NCBI GenBank assembly: GCA_934700895.1
Contig: CAKUXV010000001.1
Coordinates: 124,001-188,000 of the forward strand
DNA length: 64,000 bases
Reading direction: 5' to 3'
DNA from: an uncultured Bacilli bacterium
GTDB lineage: Bacteria > Bacillota_I > Bacilli_A > RFN20 > CAG-826
In this document: piece after piece, positions 25,053 through 33,967 of the stretch
Layout of the letters: each line of letters opens with the position of its first letter
Position numbering within the stretch: the first letter of the stretch is position 1
The notes under the pieces: model-generated
Database searches by the model: none
Told to the model about the DNA's origin: nothing
What the model saw: only the letters and a program-made list of their open reading frames with translations
Program-made: the position numbers and the translations under genes

Positions 25053-27283
25053 AAAGGGGCAAGGCCGCCAAAGCCTTATTGCTAGGCGTCTTGGCGATGG
25101 GGCTAGTTTCCTGCGGGAGCAACCCAAATACCCCCTCTTCTAGCGAAAATTCTTCCGCCAGCCTGGATTCTAGAATCCCCGTCACGGGTATTCATATCCA
25201 AAACGAAGCAACCGAACTCGAAGTCGGCCAAAGCCTTACTTTGAACGTCGAAATTCTACCTTCCAACGCGACAAACCAAGGCTTTGATATCGTCGCGGAC
25301 AAAGAAGACGCGGTCTCTATTTCGGGAACGACCATCACGGCTTTGAAAGCAGGGGAAGTGACTTTGACGGTTACCACTCAAGAAGGAAAATTCACCGATT
25401 CGATTCAACTCAACATCCTCGAAAGGAGAACCATCGTGGACGATGCGCAATTCCTGAACAACCTCCATGTCGATGAATTCGCCCATGGAGAATATCCAAC
25501 GACCTCGGGCTGGGGCTTATCCCGCCCCGACATCGTGGGCATTAATCAAACTCGCCTCGAAACCGAATCTCTCTACCCCGTCCCGAGCGAAAACGTCAAA
25601 ACTTATGAAGCGGACGCCTATGGGATTTCGCCTAATGGCACCAATAACGCGGGTAAGCTGACCAACCTCCTCCAATCCTTAAAAGACGAAGAAGGGAATA
25701 AGGTCGTCCATTTCCAAAAGGGCACCTACCTCTTTGCCAATAGCATCACCGGCCAGAATCTAAAGGACATCTATTTAGTCGGGGAAGAAGGAACCAAATT
25801 CACCTTCACCGGTTGGATGTCGTTCATCATCTTGACCCAATGTGAGAATTTCCACATCAATAACCTCGTTTTTGACATCAACCCCTCCCCGACGATCACG
25901 GGGACGGTCGCTAAAGTCGAAGAAGATAGCAATAACGGCTACATCTATTTAAAGCCGGATGAAGGATACGACTTAAGCAACGCGGAATATCAGAAGTACA
26001 AGCTCAAGAATACGGGCAGCTATGCCGAATATTATTATGACCCCGAATTCGACGCTTATGTCCCTGATCGTAGCGGGAACCTCTTCTATAACCCCGGCCT
26101 CAAGGATTTAAGCTACGACATCTCTTCCGATTTATTGAAAATCACCCTGTCCAAATCTTTCTTCGCCGATACGTTTAAAACCCCGGAAATCGGCACGATT
26201 GCCTCGGTTGCCTATCAAGTCTATGAATCCCACGGATTCTATTTCAAAGACTGCATCAACACGACGATGGAAGACGTCACCACCTATACGGTTGGCGGCA
26301 TGGGGTTAAGAACCGACGCGGGCAAAAACTTATACCTCAACCGCGTGAACTTCATCCGTGAACCGGGAACGAAGCGCTTGTTGACCTGCACCGCGGATAT
26401 CCTCCATACCTGCAATTTGGAAGGAGACGCCGTTTTCACCAACTGCATTCTCGAAGGCAGCCACGACGATGCCATCAACGTGAAATCCTTCTACACGAAG
26501 ATCACGGCGATTAAAGGCAACGTCACCACGGTCGCCCAAACCCAAAGCGAAACGACGATCCGCTTCGACGTCGGGGATGAAATCGATGTCTACGACCCCT
26601 CGGGCATGAAATACAAAAATACCTATAAGGTTGTGGGAGTCGAAGCCATTGGCACCACCTATGACTTAACGCTAGATCGCGCGATGCCTAGCAGAGGCTC
26701 TTCGAGCTACGTCGGATTTAGCCTTGGCAACGCAACCAAAGCCGTCCATTTGACCCTCGATAACTGCCTCATCAAAAACAAACGGAACCGTGGGGTGCTG
26801 CTCCAAGGTCGCCACTCGGTCATCAAAAACTGCACCTTCTCTAACGTCAATATGGGGGCCGTCCAAATCCTTGGGGTCGACGATACCTTCAAAGAAGCCA
26901 TCGTCCCTCAAGATATCCAAGTGCTCAATACCAAATTCCTCTCTTGCTGGGATGATTTGCAGGTCTTTACCTGGGATGCGAGCGGAACGGCAACTAGCGG
27001 AACCCTCAAAGATGTCACCATCCAAAACAATTTCTTCTACCACGGGACGGGCAATTCGCTCCGGTTAAAAGGAGTCGGCAACGTCTCCGTGAAGAACAAC
27101 CTCTTCTATGAGCAATCCGCGAAGAGCTATTCCTGCAAAATCGATGAAGCGGAAGACGTGACATTAGAAGGGAATTCGACCTATTTTGGCGAAACCAAAG
27201 TCGGTTACAACTTCGCTTCCATCGCTTCCACGACTCAAAACATCGTTCAAAAAGATAATTCCGTGAAAGGAGCTTTGAAATGA
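25049..27283 (+). CDS. Beta-helix lipoprotein 1 with BIG_2 domain (predicted polysaccharide-active)
   Basis: The 744-residue surface protein has lipobox GLVSC (Cys22), an Ig-like BIG_2 domain (about 45-122; LEVGQSLTLNVEILPSN) and a right-handed parallel beta-helix from about 180 to 740. Repeating rungs such as VHLTLDNCLIKNKRNRGVLL and VTIQNNFFYHGTGNSLRLKG support the fold. The motif SHDDAINVK (Asp473-Asp474) sits in one rung and recurs in the next protein; paired aspartates of this kind are found in beta-helix glycosidases such as GH110. I infer hydrolase or lyase action on a polysaccharide outside the cell. It shares four bases with both the solute-binding gene and the next paralogue. Confidence 0.75.
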   Translation: MKRGKAAKALLLGVLAMGLVSCGSNPNTPSSSENSSASLDSRIPVTGIHIQNEATELEVGQSLTLNVEILPSNATNQGFDIVADKEDAVSISGTTITALKAGEVTLTVTTQEGKFTDSIQLNILERRTIVDDAQFLNNLHVDEFAHGEYPTTSGWGLSRPDIVGINQTRLETESLYPVPSENVKTYEADAYGISPNGTNNAGKLTNLLQSLKDEEGNKVVHFQKGTYLFANSITGQNLKDIYLVGEEGTKFTFTGWMSFIILTQCENFHINNLVFDINPSPTITGTVAKVEEDSNNGYIYLKPDEGYDLSNAEYQKYKLKNTGSYAEYYYDPEFDAYVPDRSGNLFYNPGLKDLSYDISSDLLKITLSKSFFADTFKTPEIGTIASVAYQVYESHGFYFKDCINTTMEDVTTYTVGGMGLRTDAGKNLYLNRVNFIREPGTKRLLTCTADILHTCNLEGDAVFTNCILEGSHDDAINVKSFYTKITAIKGNVTTVAQTQSETTIRFDVGDEIDVYDPSGMKYKNTYKVVGVEAIGTTYDLTLDRAMPSRGSSSYVGFSLGNATKAVHLTLDNCLIKNKRNRGVLLQGRHSVIKNCTFSNVNMGAVQILGVDDTFKEAIVPQDIQVLNTKFLSCWDDLQVFTWDASGTATSGTLKDVTIQNNFFYHGTGNSLRLKGVGNVSVKNNLFYEQSAKSYSCKIDEAEDVTLEGNSTYFGETKVGYNFASIASTTQNIVQKDNSVKGALK

Positions 27284-30267
27284 AAAAACGCAGCCTCTTA
27301 CTCTTATCGTCGACTTTGATTCTAGGGTCCCTAGCAGGCTTAGCTTCCTGTGGAGGGCAATCAGGAACCAGCCAAAGTGAAGTGATTCATGTCGAATCCA
27401 TCGCTTTGTCGGCGAAAGAAACATCCCTAGAAGTCGGAAAATCGATTTCTTTGTCGGTGAAGGTCACTCCTAGTGATGCTAGCGACCCCTCCGTCACCTT
27501 CGCTTCTAGCGATCCTAGCATCGCAACGGTGGATGCTAGCGGAACCGTTCAAGGCGTTTCTAACGGCAAAGTCACGATTACCGCCACTTCCAATGATGGC
27601 GGGAAAGTCGCTACGTACTCCCTTCAAGTCATTCCAGCCGGTTACCAATATCTAGGCGTGGACGCGATGGCGGAAGCCCTTGCCGAAACCCCTTATCAAA
27701 ACGCGGTGATCGGCACCGATTCCTTTGGTTTATCTTTCCCAGACCAAGTAGGCGTAAACGAAAAAGAAGCGGCGACGGTCCTTTATGCCCCCAAAGCCGA
27801 TTCGGAATATGACGTCATCCTTTCCACCTCATCCTTGACCTTATCGCAAATCCAATCCGTTTTGCCTTCTGCCACCGAGATTAACGGCTACACCTCCATT
27901 CAAGCCGCTATCCTCCTCGCCAAGCAAAATAGCGATGCTGGCAAAAGCACCAAAATCAAACTCCCGGCGGGGAAAATTGACGTGGACGCAAGCACAGTTA
28001 CCTCGACCCGCGCCTTTGTCCTCGATGGGCTAAAAAACGTGGCCATCGAAGGATCGGATACGGTCATCAACCTTCAGATTCAAGATTTGAATTACAAAGG
28101 GTACATGAGCATCGATAACTGTGAGAACTTGACCCTATTCGGCATCCGCTTCACCCAAGAAGTCGGAGCCAACGTCACTGGGACCATCGAATCCTATGAT
28201 TTGGAGAAAAACACGGTCCAGGTGAAAGTCCATTCCGCCTATAACGAGACGATGCGCCGCGTGGTCAAAGCCAACAAGAAGCTCCGCAGCTATTTGGAAT
28301 TCCATAAAGCGACGAAAGCCCCGATCCAAGGCGGAAACTTCTTCGTCGATGCTTTTGCCTCCACCCAAATCGAGGAGAATGCCGGCGTTTATACCGTGAC
28401 GGTTGCTTTCAAACAATCGATCAACGAAAGCGCCCTCGGGACCCTTGCTTCCCTTCAATTCGCCCAATATGACATTTCTGGCATGGCGATTGGAAATAGC
28501 AAGGACGTCTATTTGGAATCGATCACGATGAACAAAGCCTATGGCATGGGCGTCACTAGCAGCAGCACTGAGAACCTCTTCCTGAACCGTTTCCATCTGG
28601 AAGTGGAGCAAGGAAGCGAAGACTTGATGACCTCCTGCGCGGACGCCACCCATTTCTCCTATATGTCCGGAAAAGTGGAAATCACGAATTCCCTCATCGA
28701 ATATTCCCATGACGATGCCCTCAATTTAAAGCACGGCTATTGGTATAACCTCGATTCTGGATCCTCCCAGAAACGTACCTTCACGCTTAGCAAAATCACC
28801 ACGGCGATGCCTCTTCCCCAAGAAGGAGACAAAATCGCCGTCTACAACAAGACGACTTTTGAAGGACATGGAACCTATACGGTGGTCTCCGCCACGGAAG
28901 AAAGCGGCAAATTCATCGTCACGGTGAAAGAAAGAATTGCCAATTTGAACACCTGGGGCGAATGCCGCGTGACTTTCCTCTCTCACACCCCGGAATTCGT
29001 TTTCCGCAATAACATCGTCCGCAATAAGCGGAACCGCGGCATCTTGGTCCAAGTCCCGAATGCCATTATTGAGAACAACGCCTTCATCAATGTGGGCCAT
29101 GGTTCCATCCAGGCGGCTTCCGCGATGGATCAATTCAATGAAGCGACGGTTCCTCAAGGCTTAACGATCCGCAACAATAAATTCATCCACAATAACTACT
29201 TAAAAGAAGGAACCCTGTATGGTGATGTCTCCGTGTTTGCGATTTCTAGTAATGCCAGCGTAGCCCCAGCTGGAACGATTAAGAATTACGTTCTCGAAAA
29301 CAATTTCTTCAGCGAAAACGGCAATTCCTGCATCTCAATGCGCGGCGTTGGCGATAGTGTTGTGAAGAATTGCCTCTTCTATAACGCGAGCGCTTCCCAG
29401 CCTTCTGGCGATTCCTATAACTGCCTCTTCAATTTCTATAACACGTCCAACATCACGATTGAGAATTCCTATAACCAATACAATCTCAACCAAGGCTTAA
29501 GCGGCATCATCCCACAAGGGACGACCTCCGCGGAAAATACCATTCTCACCGACAACAAAAACATTGGATTCCAAGTGATCGATGACGTGGGTCCGGAAGT
29601 GACGGTTAAAAAAGCTACCGGTGCGATTACCTTAGACGGCAAACTCGATGAATGGGATGCCTTGGGCGGAACCGACATCGAAATCCGCGGCTATACCGAT
29701 GCTTTGGGCGGAGAATGGAGCGAGAAACAACTCGAAGATACCTTCCGTGTCAATGCGCTCAAGATGACCTATACGGATGAGGGAATCTATATCGGGTTCG
29801 ATATCTTCGATAACGATATTTCCTGCAAGACCGTCAACGACTTCTGGCTCGGTGACTGCGTGGAATTGCTTGCTAGCGACATCACGAATAAGCCGAACGC
29901 GGACTTAATGGTCTACAAGGAAGAAGGCGGCGTCTTGCAAGCGGCCTTCGCCCCCACCTGGAGTTCTACGGGCTATGGCACGGTTGCTGCCGTCCGTTCC
30001 AACACGGAAATCTATAACAACCGCACCCAGATGCAGGCGATGCTACTGACTAGTGCCACCGGCTATAGCGGAGAAATCCTGCTCCCCTTCACGATGGTCC
30101 CGCAATTCAAAACCTCGATCGAAGCAGGTAAACGCATCGATATGGCGATTGTCTGCGCTGATGGAGAACGCTCTTCGCGCAAACGCATCCAGGCATCTAA
30201 CGTCCCCCATAACGTGGAAAACAACAAGACCATGACGGCGAGAATGCCGCAGTACTTGTTCGATTAA
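27280..30267 (+). CDS. Beta-helix lipoprotein 2 with BIG_2 and CBM9-like domains
   Basis: The 995-residue paralogue of the gene before it has lipobox GLASC (Cys24), BIG_2 domain (about 38-118), beta-helix (about 190-765) and an additional C-terminal domain (about 775-995) that opens ITLDGKLDEWDALGG and contains YIGFDIFDND, typical of CBM9/DOMON-like sugar binding. The active-site-like motif YSHDDALNLK (Asp478-Asp479) is conserved with the neighbour. Rungs such as NIVRNKRNRGILVQVPNA match those of protein 1. It is most likely a surface glycan-cleaving enzyme with its own binding module. A short hairpin follows its stop. Confidence 0.78.
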   Translation: MKKRSLLLLSSTLILGSLAGLASCGGQSGTSQSEVIHVESIALSAKETSLEVGKSISLSVKVTPSDASDPSVTFASSDPSIATVDASGTVQGVSNGKVTITATSNDGGKVATYSLQVIPAGYQYLGVDAMAEALAETPYQNAVIGTDSFGLSFPDQVGVNEKEAATVLYAPKADSEYDVILSTSSLTLSQIQSVLPSATEINGYTSIQAAILLAKQNSDAGKSTKIKLPAGKIDVDASTVTSTRAFVLDGLKNVAIEGSDTVINLQIQDLNYKGYMSIDNCENLTLFGIRFTQEVGANVTGTIESYDLEKNTVQVKVHSAYNETMRRVVKANKKLRSYLEFHKATKAPIQGGNFFVDAFASTQIEENAGVYTVTVAFKQSINESALGTLASLQFAQYDISGMAIGNSKDVYLESITMNKAYGMGVTSSSTENLFLNRFHLEVEQGSEDLMTSCADATHFSYMSGKVEITNSLIEYSHDDALNLKHGYWYNLDSGSSQKRTFTLSKITTAMPLPQEGDKIAVYNKTTFEGHGTYTVVSATEESGKFIVTVKERIANLNTWGECRVTFLSHTPEFVFRNNIVRNKRNRGILVQVPNAIIENNAFINVGHGSIQAASAMDQFNEATVPQGLTIRNNKFIHNNYLKEGTLYGDVSVFAISSNASVAPAGTIKNYVLENNFFSENGNSCISMRGVGDSVVKNCLFYNASASQPSGDSYNCLFNFYNTSNITIENSYNQYNLNQGLSGIIPQGTTSAENTILTDNKNIGFQVIDDVGPEVTVKKATGAITLDGKLDEWDALGGTDIEIRGYTDALGGEWSEKQLEDTFRVNALKMTYTDEGIYIGFDIFDNDISCKTVNDFWLGDCVELLASDITNKPNADLMVYKEEGGVLQAAFAPTWSSTGYGTVAAVRSNTEIYNNRTQMQAMLLTSATGYSGEILLPFTMVPQFKTSIEAGKRIDMAIVCADGERSSRKRIQASNVPHNVENNKTMTARMPQYLFD

Positions 30268-30279
30268 ACAAAGGCTACC

Positions 30280-30297
30280 TCAACATAACCATGTTGA
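30280..30297 (+). promoter_or_regulatory. Small intercistronic hairpin
   Basis: TCAACAT and ATGTTGA form a perfect seven-base stem with an AACC loop between the second beta-helix gene and the next lipoprotein gene. AAAAAATAAATTTTTT follows. It could be a leaky terminator or a processing site. Confidence 0.45.
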
Positions 30298-30324
30298 AAA
30301 AATAAATTTTTTAGGAGGAAAATC

Positions 30325-32373
30325 ATGAAAAAGAAATTTATTCCAGTGTTAGCAGCTGCCGCACTCATTGGCTTAGTCGGCATCGTCTCTTGCGGTACGA
30401 CTCCAACCCCCGAACCCGGGGAATCGAGCTCGACCCAACCGACCCCGCCTAGCCCATCGACTTCTAGCAGCACTTCGACTCCGACGCCGACCCCGTCGAC
30501 TTCTACCTCGACCTCTACGTCTACTTCGACCCCGGATACGCCGATTTTGGCGGAAAACCCGACTCTTACTTTAGAAGGAGAAGCGGAATACACGATTGCC
30601 GCCGGTGAAACCCTTACCCTACCAAAAGCCACCGCCGTTGCTCGCGATGGCAAAACGGATTTAAGCGGCGATATTTCCGTAGAAGACTACTCGGATACCA
30701 ATTCGATTTCCGCGGATGGCAAATCCTTCTGCTCTAAGATCGCTGGCGACCACACCCTTTCCTTCTACGTGGAAGAAGTGGCCGAAGGGGAAGAAGATCC
30801 TCGCTTTGACGAAAAGACGATTGTCGTCCACGTGACCGCGGCTCATGCGAATACCTTCGAAGTCACCGACGAAGAAAATAACGCGGAAAATGTCTCCACT
30901 TACGGCACCTTCAAAGACGGCTTTGAAAAAGGCATCGATTCCAAACTTTATAAAGGATTAGGCGATGCGAACCATGCGGCTTACCTCTCTTCGACGGAGG
31001 AAGCCATCGAAGGCACATCCTTGATCGTGGACTTTAACAAGACCTCGGGATCTGCGCTCAATTCGCTTTTCGTGAACCTCTTCACCGACACGATGCTCCG
31101 CGACAAAGCCGTTACCTATGAAGTGAGCTTCGATTACAAACCCTTAACCGAAGGCGCGGCCTATAGCGATATCTATTTTGGCCAACGCTGGGATGGATTT
31201 GATGGTACGAACGTCCAATTCATGACCGATAAGACCGTTGGAAAGACCAGCCATTATTCCGTTGCCTTCACCGAATCCGTCGTTCCTGAAGGCGGCAACG
31301 CTGGATTCTTCTTCTTCAAACTTTCCGCCGATACCCTTGCCGAATGCAAAGTCGCCATCGATAACTTCACCGTCACGGCGAAGAAGTGCGCGGAAACTAC
31401 CGACGTTGTTCCGACTTCCGACGAACTTTCCGCGGAAGGTGGATTCACCTTCAACTGGAAGGAAAAAGCCGGAAAATTCGGCGGCAAAGGCGAAACGGTC
31501 CTTGTGGAAAACATCGAAGATGCCACCATCAAAGCGGCATTGACCGGACGCGAAGGATTTGGCGAAAACGTCATGCACTTCACCGGCAATGACAACCACA
31601 TCTTCAGCGGATTAAATGGCACTAACCTCGTCGGCGGCAAGAAGCTCACCATTTCCTTCAAGTATTATGCCGTCGATGATAGCGGCTTCAACATGATCGT
31701 TATGGCTCCGGGTGGAATTACGATGAACGATGGCCTCAAAATGACCGTTGTCGAAGGCAACGTCAAACAGTTTGTCTGGACGGGCACCCTACCTAACGGC
31801 ATCACTGCGGTGAACTTCTATCCGGGCAATACCGCCTTCAACATCTACATGGGCGACATGAATGTTGTCCTTGCTGATGCGGATCCTATTCCCGAAGGCA
31901 CCACTGCCCTTGGTTATAAAGTCGGCCAAACCTGGACCAACACCAAGCGTCAATGGGGAGACGGGAAGAAAACGGACACCAACACCGAACTCAAAACGGT
32001 TGATACTCCGGATGCGGTAAAGGGCCAAAAAGGCTTTGGAGACAAAACCTCCAAAATTATTCTCCCATCTACTGCCAATGCTGGCATTGAATGGTATCAA
32101 CCGGGCATGAAGCAGATGGAATTGGGCCACGACTATAAGATCACCGTGGTCTATTACGTCGAAGCTTTGACCGCAGGACGTCGTTTTATGCTTAATTTTG
32201 ATAACAACGTCTTCCTCAATTTGGATAACGGAGCGGGCTATCACGAGTATACTTTGGATTGGAAAGCCACCCGTTCTCCCGATTTCTTCAGCTTCTATTT
32301 CCCTGAGACCGGCGCCGATACCGACGTTGTCTATGTTGCCTCCACCACCTGCGAGTTGGTGAAAATCAACTAA
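30325..32373 (+). CDS. Lipoprotein with Ser/Thr/Pro linker and carbohydrate-binding-like domains
   Basis: This 682-residue lipoprotein has lipobox GIVSC (Cys23). A low-complexity Thr/Ser/Pro linker spans about 25-73. Next is an Ig-like domain (about 78-175), followed by three jelly-roll domains resembling carbohydrate-binding modules (about 190-350, 375-530, 545-682). Each ends in a strand of the form CKVAIDNFTV or TTCELVKIN. No catalytic domain is evident, so it is more likely a glycan-binding protein that works with the importer than an enzyme. An AGGAGG site precedes the start. A very strong hairpin follows the stop. Confidence 0.72.
   Translation: MKKKFIPVLAAAALIGLVGIVSCGTTPTPEPGESSSTQPTPPSPSTSSSTSTPTPTPSTSTSTSTSTSTPDTPILAENPTLTLEGEAEYTIAAGETLTLPKATAVARDGKTDLSGDISVEDYSDTNSISADGKSFCSKIAGDHTLSFYVEEVAEGEEDPRFDEKTIVVHVTAAHANTFEVTDEENNAENVSTYGTFKDGFEKGIDSKLYKGLGDANHAAYLSSTEEAIEGTSLIVDFNKTSGSALNSLFVNLFTDTMLRDKAVTYEVSFDYKPLTEGAAYSDIYFGQRWDGFDGTNVQFMTDKTVGKTSHYSVAFTESVVPEGGNAGFFFFKLSADTLAECKVAIDNFTVTAKKCAETTDVVPTSDELSAEGGFTFNWKEKAGKFGGKGETVLVENIEDATIKAALTGREGFGENVMHFTGNDNHIFSGLNGTNLVGGKKLTISFKYYAVDDSGFNMIVMAPGGITMNDGLKMTVVEGNVKQFVWTGTLPNGITAVNFYPGNTAFNIYMGDMNVVLADADPIPEGTTALGYKVGQTWTNTKRQWGDGKKTDTNTELKTVDTPDAVKGQKGFGDKTSKIILPSTANAGIEWYQPGMKQMELGHDYKITVVYYVEALTAGRRFMLNFDNNVFLNLDNGAGYHEYTLDWKATRSPDFFSFYFPETGADTDVVYVASTTCELVKIN
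30397..30543 (+). repeat. Degenerate Ser/Thr/Pro-coding simple repeat
   Basis: These bases encode the linker of the lipoprotein at 30325. The core (about 30496-30531) is alternating Ser-Thr codons written as variants of TCGAC/TCTAC, so it is a slippage-prone tract whose length may differ between strains. Confidence 0.7.
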
Positions 32374-32396
32374 TTCGTTCGTTTTTGACTCCATAA

Positions 32397-32427
32397 AGTC
32401 CCCCGGGGGTTCGTCCCCTGGGGGACT
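32397..32427 (+). promoter_or_regulatory. Very strong GC hairpin after the CBM-like lipoprotein gene
   Basis: Thirteen consecutive pairs, including one G-U, form between the arms AGTCCCCCGGGGG and CCCCTGGGGGACT around a five-base loop. No T-run follows (TAGAAAG), and the next gene starts 16 bases later. It may act as a transcript 3'-end stabiliser or attenuator inside the operon. Confidence 0.65.
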
Positions 32428-32443
32428 TAGAAAGAACACCAAC

Positions 32444-33967
32444 ATGAAAAGAACAGCACACGGCGACTTATTTCGCAGAATCAAATTAAACCGGAAACGG
32501 CTAGCATCCTCGATGTATACCTACCCGGGTGTTTTTGAACAGGATTCAAGCTGGCCGGGCGATTGGGTTGGAAGATGCATGTTGGGCTTGTCGAGCCTTT
32601 ATTTTGCCTTTAATGGTTATTCCAAGGACCAAGAGTCCGTCAAGAAACAACTAGACGACATCGTATTGCATCTAAGAGATCACCTAAATTCGGATGGGTA
32701 TTTTGGCGATCTTTTTGATGGAAAAGTCGTAAACGAGCAACAGGTCAGCGGAAATTCCTGGTATCTCCGCGGTCTCCTTGAGTATTACCAAATCAGCCAC
32801 GAAGAATGGTGCCGCGAATTAATCGAAGAAGTGATTCATCATTTCATTCTTCGCATCGCCCCCTTCTATTTGCATTACCCTCTGATTCGTCGCGAGATGG
32901 GCGGAGTGGACGGCCATATCGAAGGAAAAGTCACCGATGGATGGCTCACTAGCAGCGACGTTGGCTGCGCCTTCATTATGCTCGATGCCATGAGCGAAGC
33001 CTATTACGCGCTTCGTGAGCCCGAACTAAAAACGGTATTAGAACAAACGATTGACGTGTTCCTCCATCTAGACTTTGTCGGACTTCAGTGCCAAACCCAC
33101 GCGACACTTAGCTGCGCTCGCGGGGTGATGACTTTTTATCGCGCGACGAATGAGCAAAAGTATTTAGATGCGGCGAAAAAGATTTTCGATTGCTATTTGT
33201 CCCAAGGAATGACTTTGGATTATTCCAATTTCAACTGGTTCGGACGTCCCGACACTTGGACGGAGCCTTGCTGCGTCGTCGATTCGTTTTTGCTCGCGGC
33301 CCAGTTAGAAGAAATCACGGGCGACAAGCGTTATTTGATGCTGATGAATCGCATTTATTTCAATGCGTTTCGTTTGGCTCAACGTTCTAACGGCGGGGCG
33401 GGTTGCAATTATTGCCTCACCGAGGAAAACCACGAAATCCGCGTTCATCTTTATGAAGCCTTCTTTTGCTGCACGATGCGTCTGGCCGAAGGGCTTCGTT
33501 TCGTGAAGAAATATGCCTGCAGAGAAAGAGACGGCGAAATCTTCCTTACCCTTCCTTTCGATCAAGAAGCTTCTATCTGTAACGGACCCTCCATCCGGGT
33601 TAAAGGCGACATCTATTTCAAAAAGAGAATCCGCATCCATGTGAATAACGCGAAAGAAGCGACCCGTGTATCCCTTTATATCCCCGCCTCGATTCCTTTC
33701 CGCGTGGAAGGGGTGGATTATCATTACCACGCGGGGATTCTTCAAATGGAAATCGCCCCGGAAGAAGAGGCGATGATTTTGTTCGATTGCAAACCCCACA
33801 AAGAAGGCGACCTTTATTTCGTGGGAGACATGCTTTTAGTCCAAAGAAAAGAAGAACCCTTCGATCGGGATTGCTTTCTTCTCAATAATCAGGATTATTA
33901 TTACGTCGTGGATTTTTCGAAGCTCCGCGGACAGAAATACGCATCGACGTTTATCCAAAAAATATGA
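32444..33967 (+). CDS. GH127-like (DUF1680) glycoside hydrolase, probable beta-L-arabinofuranosidase
   Basis: This 507-residue protein lacks a signal peptide and is predicted to be cytoplasmic. It is an alpha/alpha-barrel hydrolase of about the expected size without extra domains. The zinc-thiolate site of GH127 enzymes, Glu-x-Cys plus Cys-Cys, can be read as TE274-P-C276-C and FFC342-C343; in characterised members the first Cys of the pair is the nucleophile. Family sequence is otherwise divergent, so GH127, GH146 or a related DUF1680 group are all possible. It should remove terminal beta-L-arabinofuranose or a similar sugar from imported oligosaccharides. It overlaps the GH78-like gene by four bases. 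Confidence 0.7.
   Translation: MKRTAHGDLFRRIKLNRKRLASSMYTYPGVFEQDSSWPGDWVGRCMLGLSSLYFAFNGYSKDQESVKKQLDDIVLHLRDHLNSDGYFGDLFDGKVVNEQQVSGNSWYLRGLLEYYQISHEEWCRELIEEVIHHFILRIAPFYLHYPLIRREMGGVDGHIEGKVTDGWLTSSDVGCAFIMLDAMSEAYYALREPELKTVLEQTIDVFLHLDFVGLQCQTHATLSCARGVMTFYRATNEQKYLDAAKKIFDCYLSQGMTLDYSNFNWFGRPDTWTEPCCVVDSFLLAAQLEEITGDKRYLMLMNRIYFNAFRLAQRSNGGAGCNYCLTEENHEIRVHLYEAFFCCTMRLAEGLRFVKKYACRERDGEIFLTLPFDQEASICNGPSIRVKGDIYFKKRIRIHVNNAKEATRVSLYIPASIPFRVEGVDYHYHAGILQMEIAPEEEAMILFDCKPHKEGDLYFVGDMLLVQRKEEPFDRDCFLLNNQDYYYVVDFSKLRGQKYASTFIQKI

Noticed and set aside
28135..28710. Minus-strand open frame of 191 codons inside the second beta-helix gene
   Set aside because: The plus-strand gene has a clear signal peptide and domains; the reverse frame shows no motif and no start signal.
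30430..30543. Tandem TCGAC/TCTAC-type repeats considered as a CRISPR or minisatellite
   Set aside because: They are in frame and simply encode a Ser/Thr linker; no spacers or constant-length units exist.
31789..32484. Minus-strand open frame of 231 codons across the CBM-like lipoprotein end and hairpin
   Set aside because: It crosses the hairpin and the start of the next gene, has skewed composition and no recognisable domain.
33305..33799. Minus-strand frame of 164 codons inside the GH127-like gene
   Set aside because: Antisense shadow with no motif, ribosome site or conserved features.
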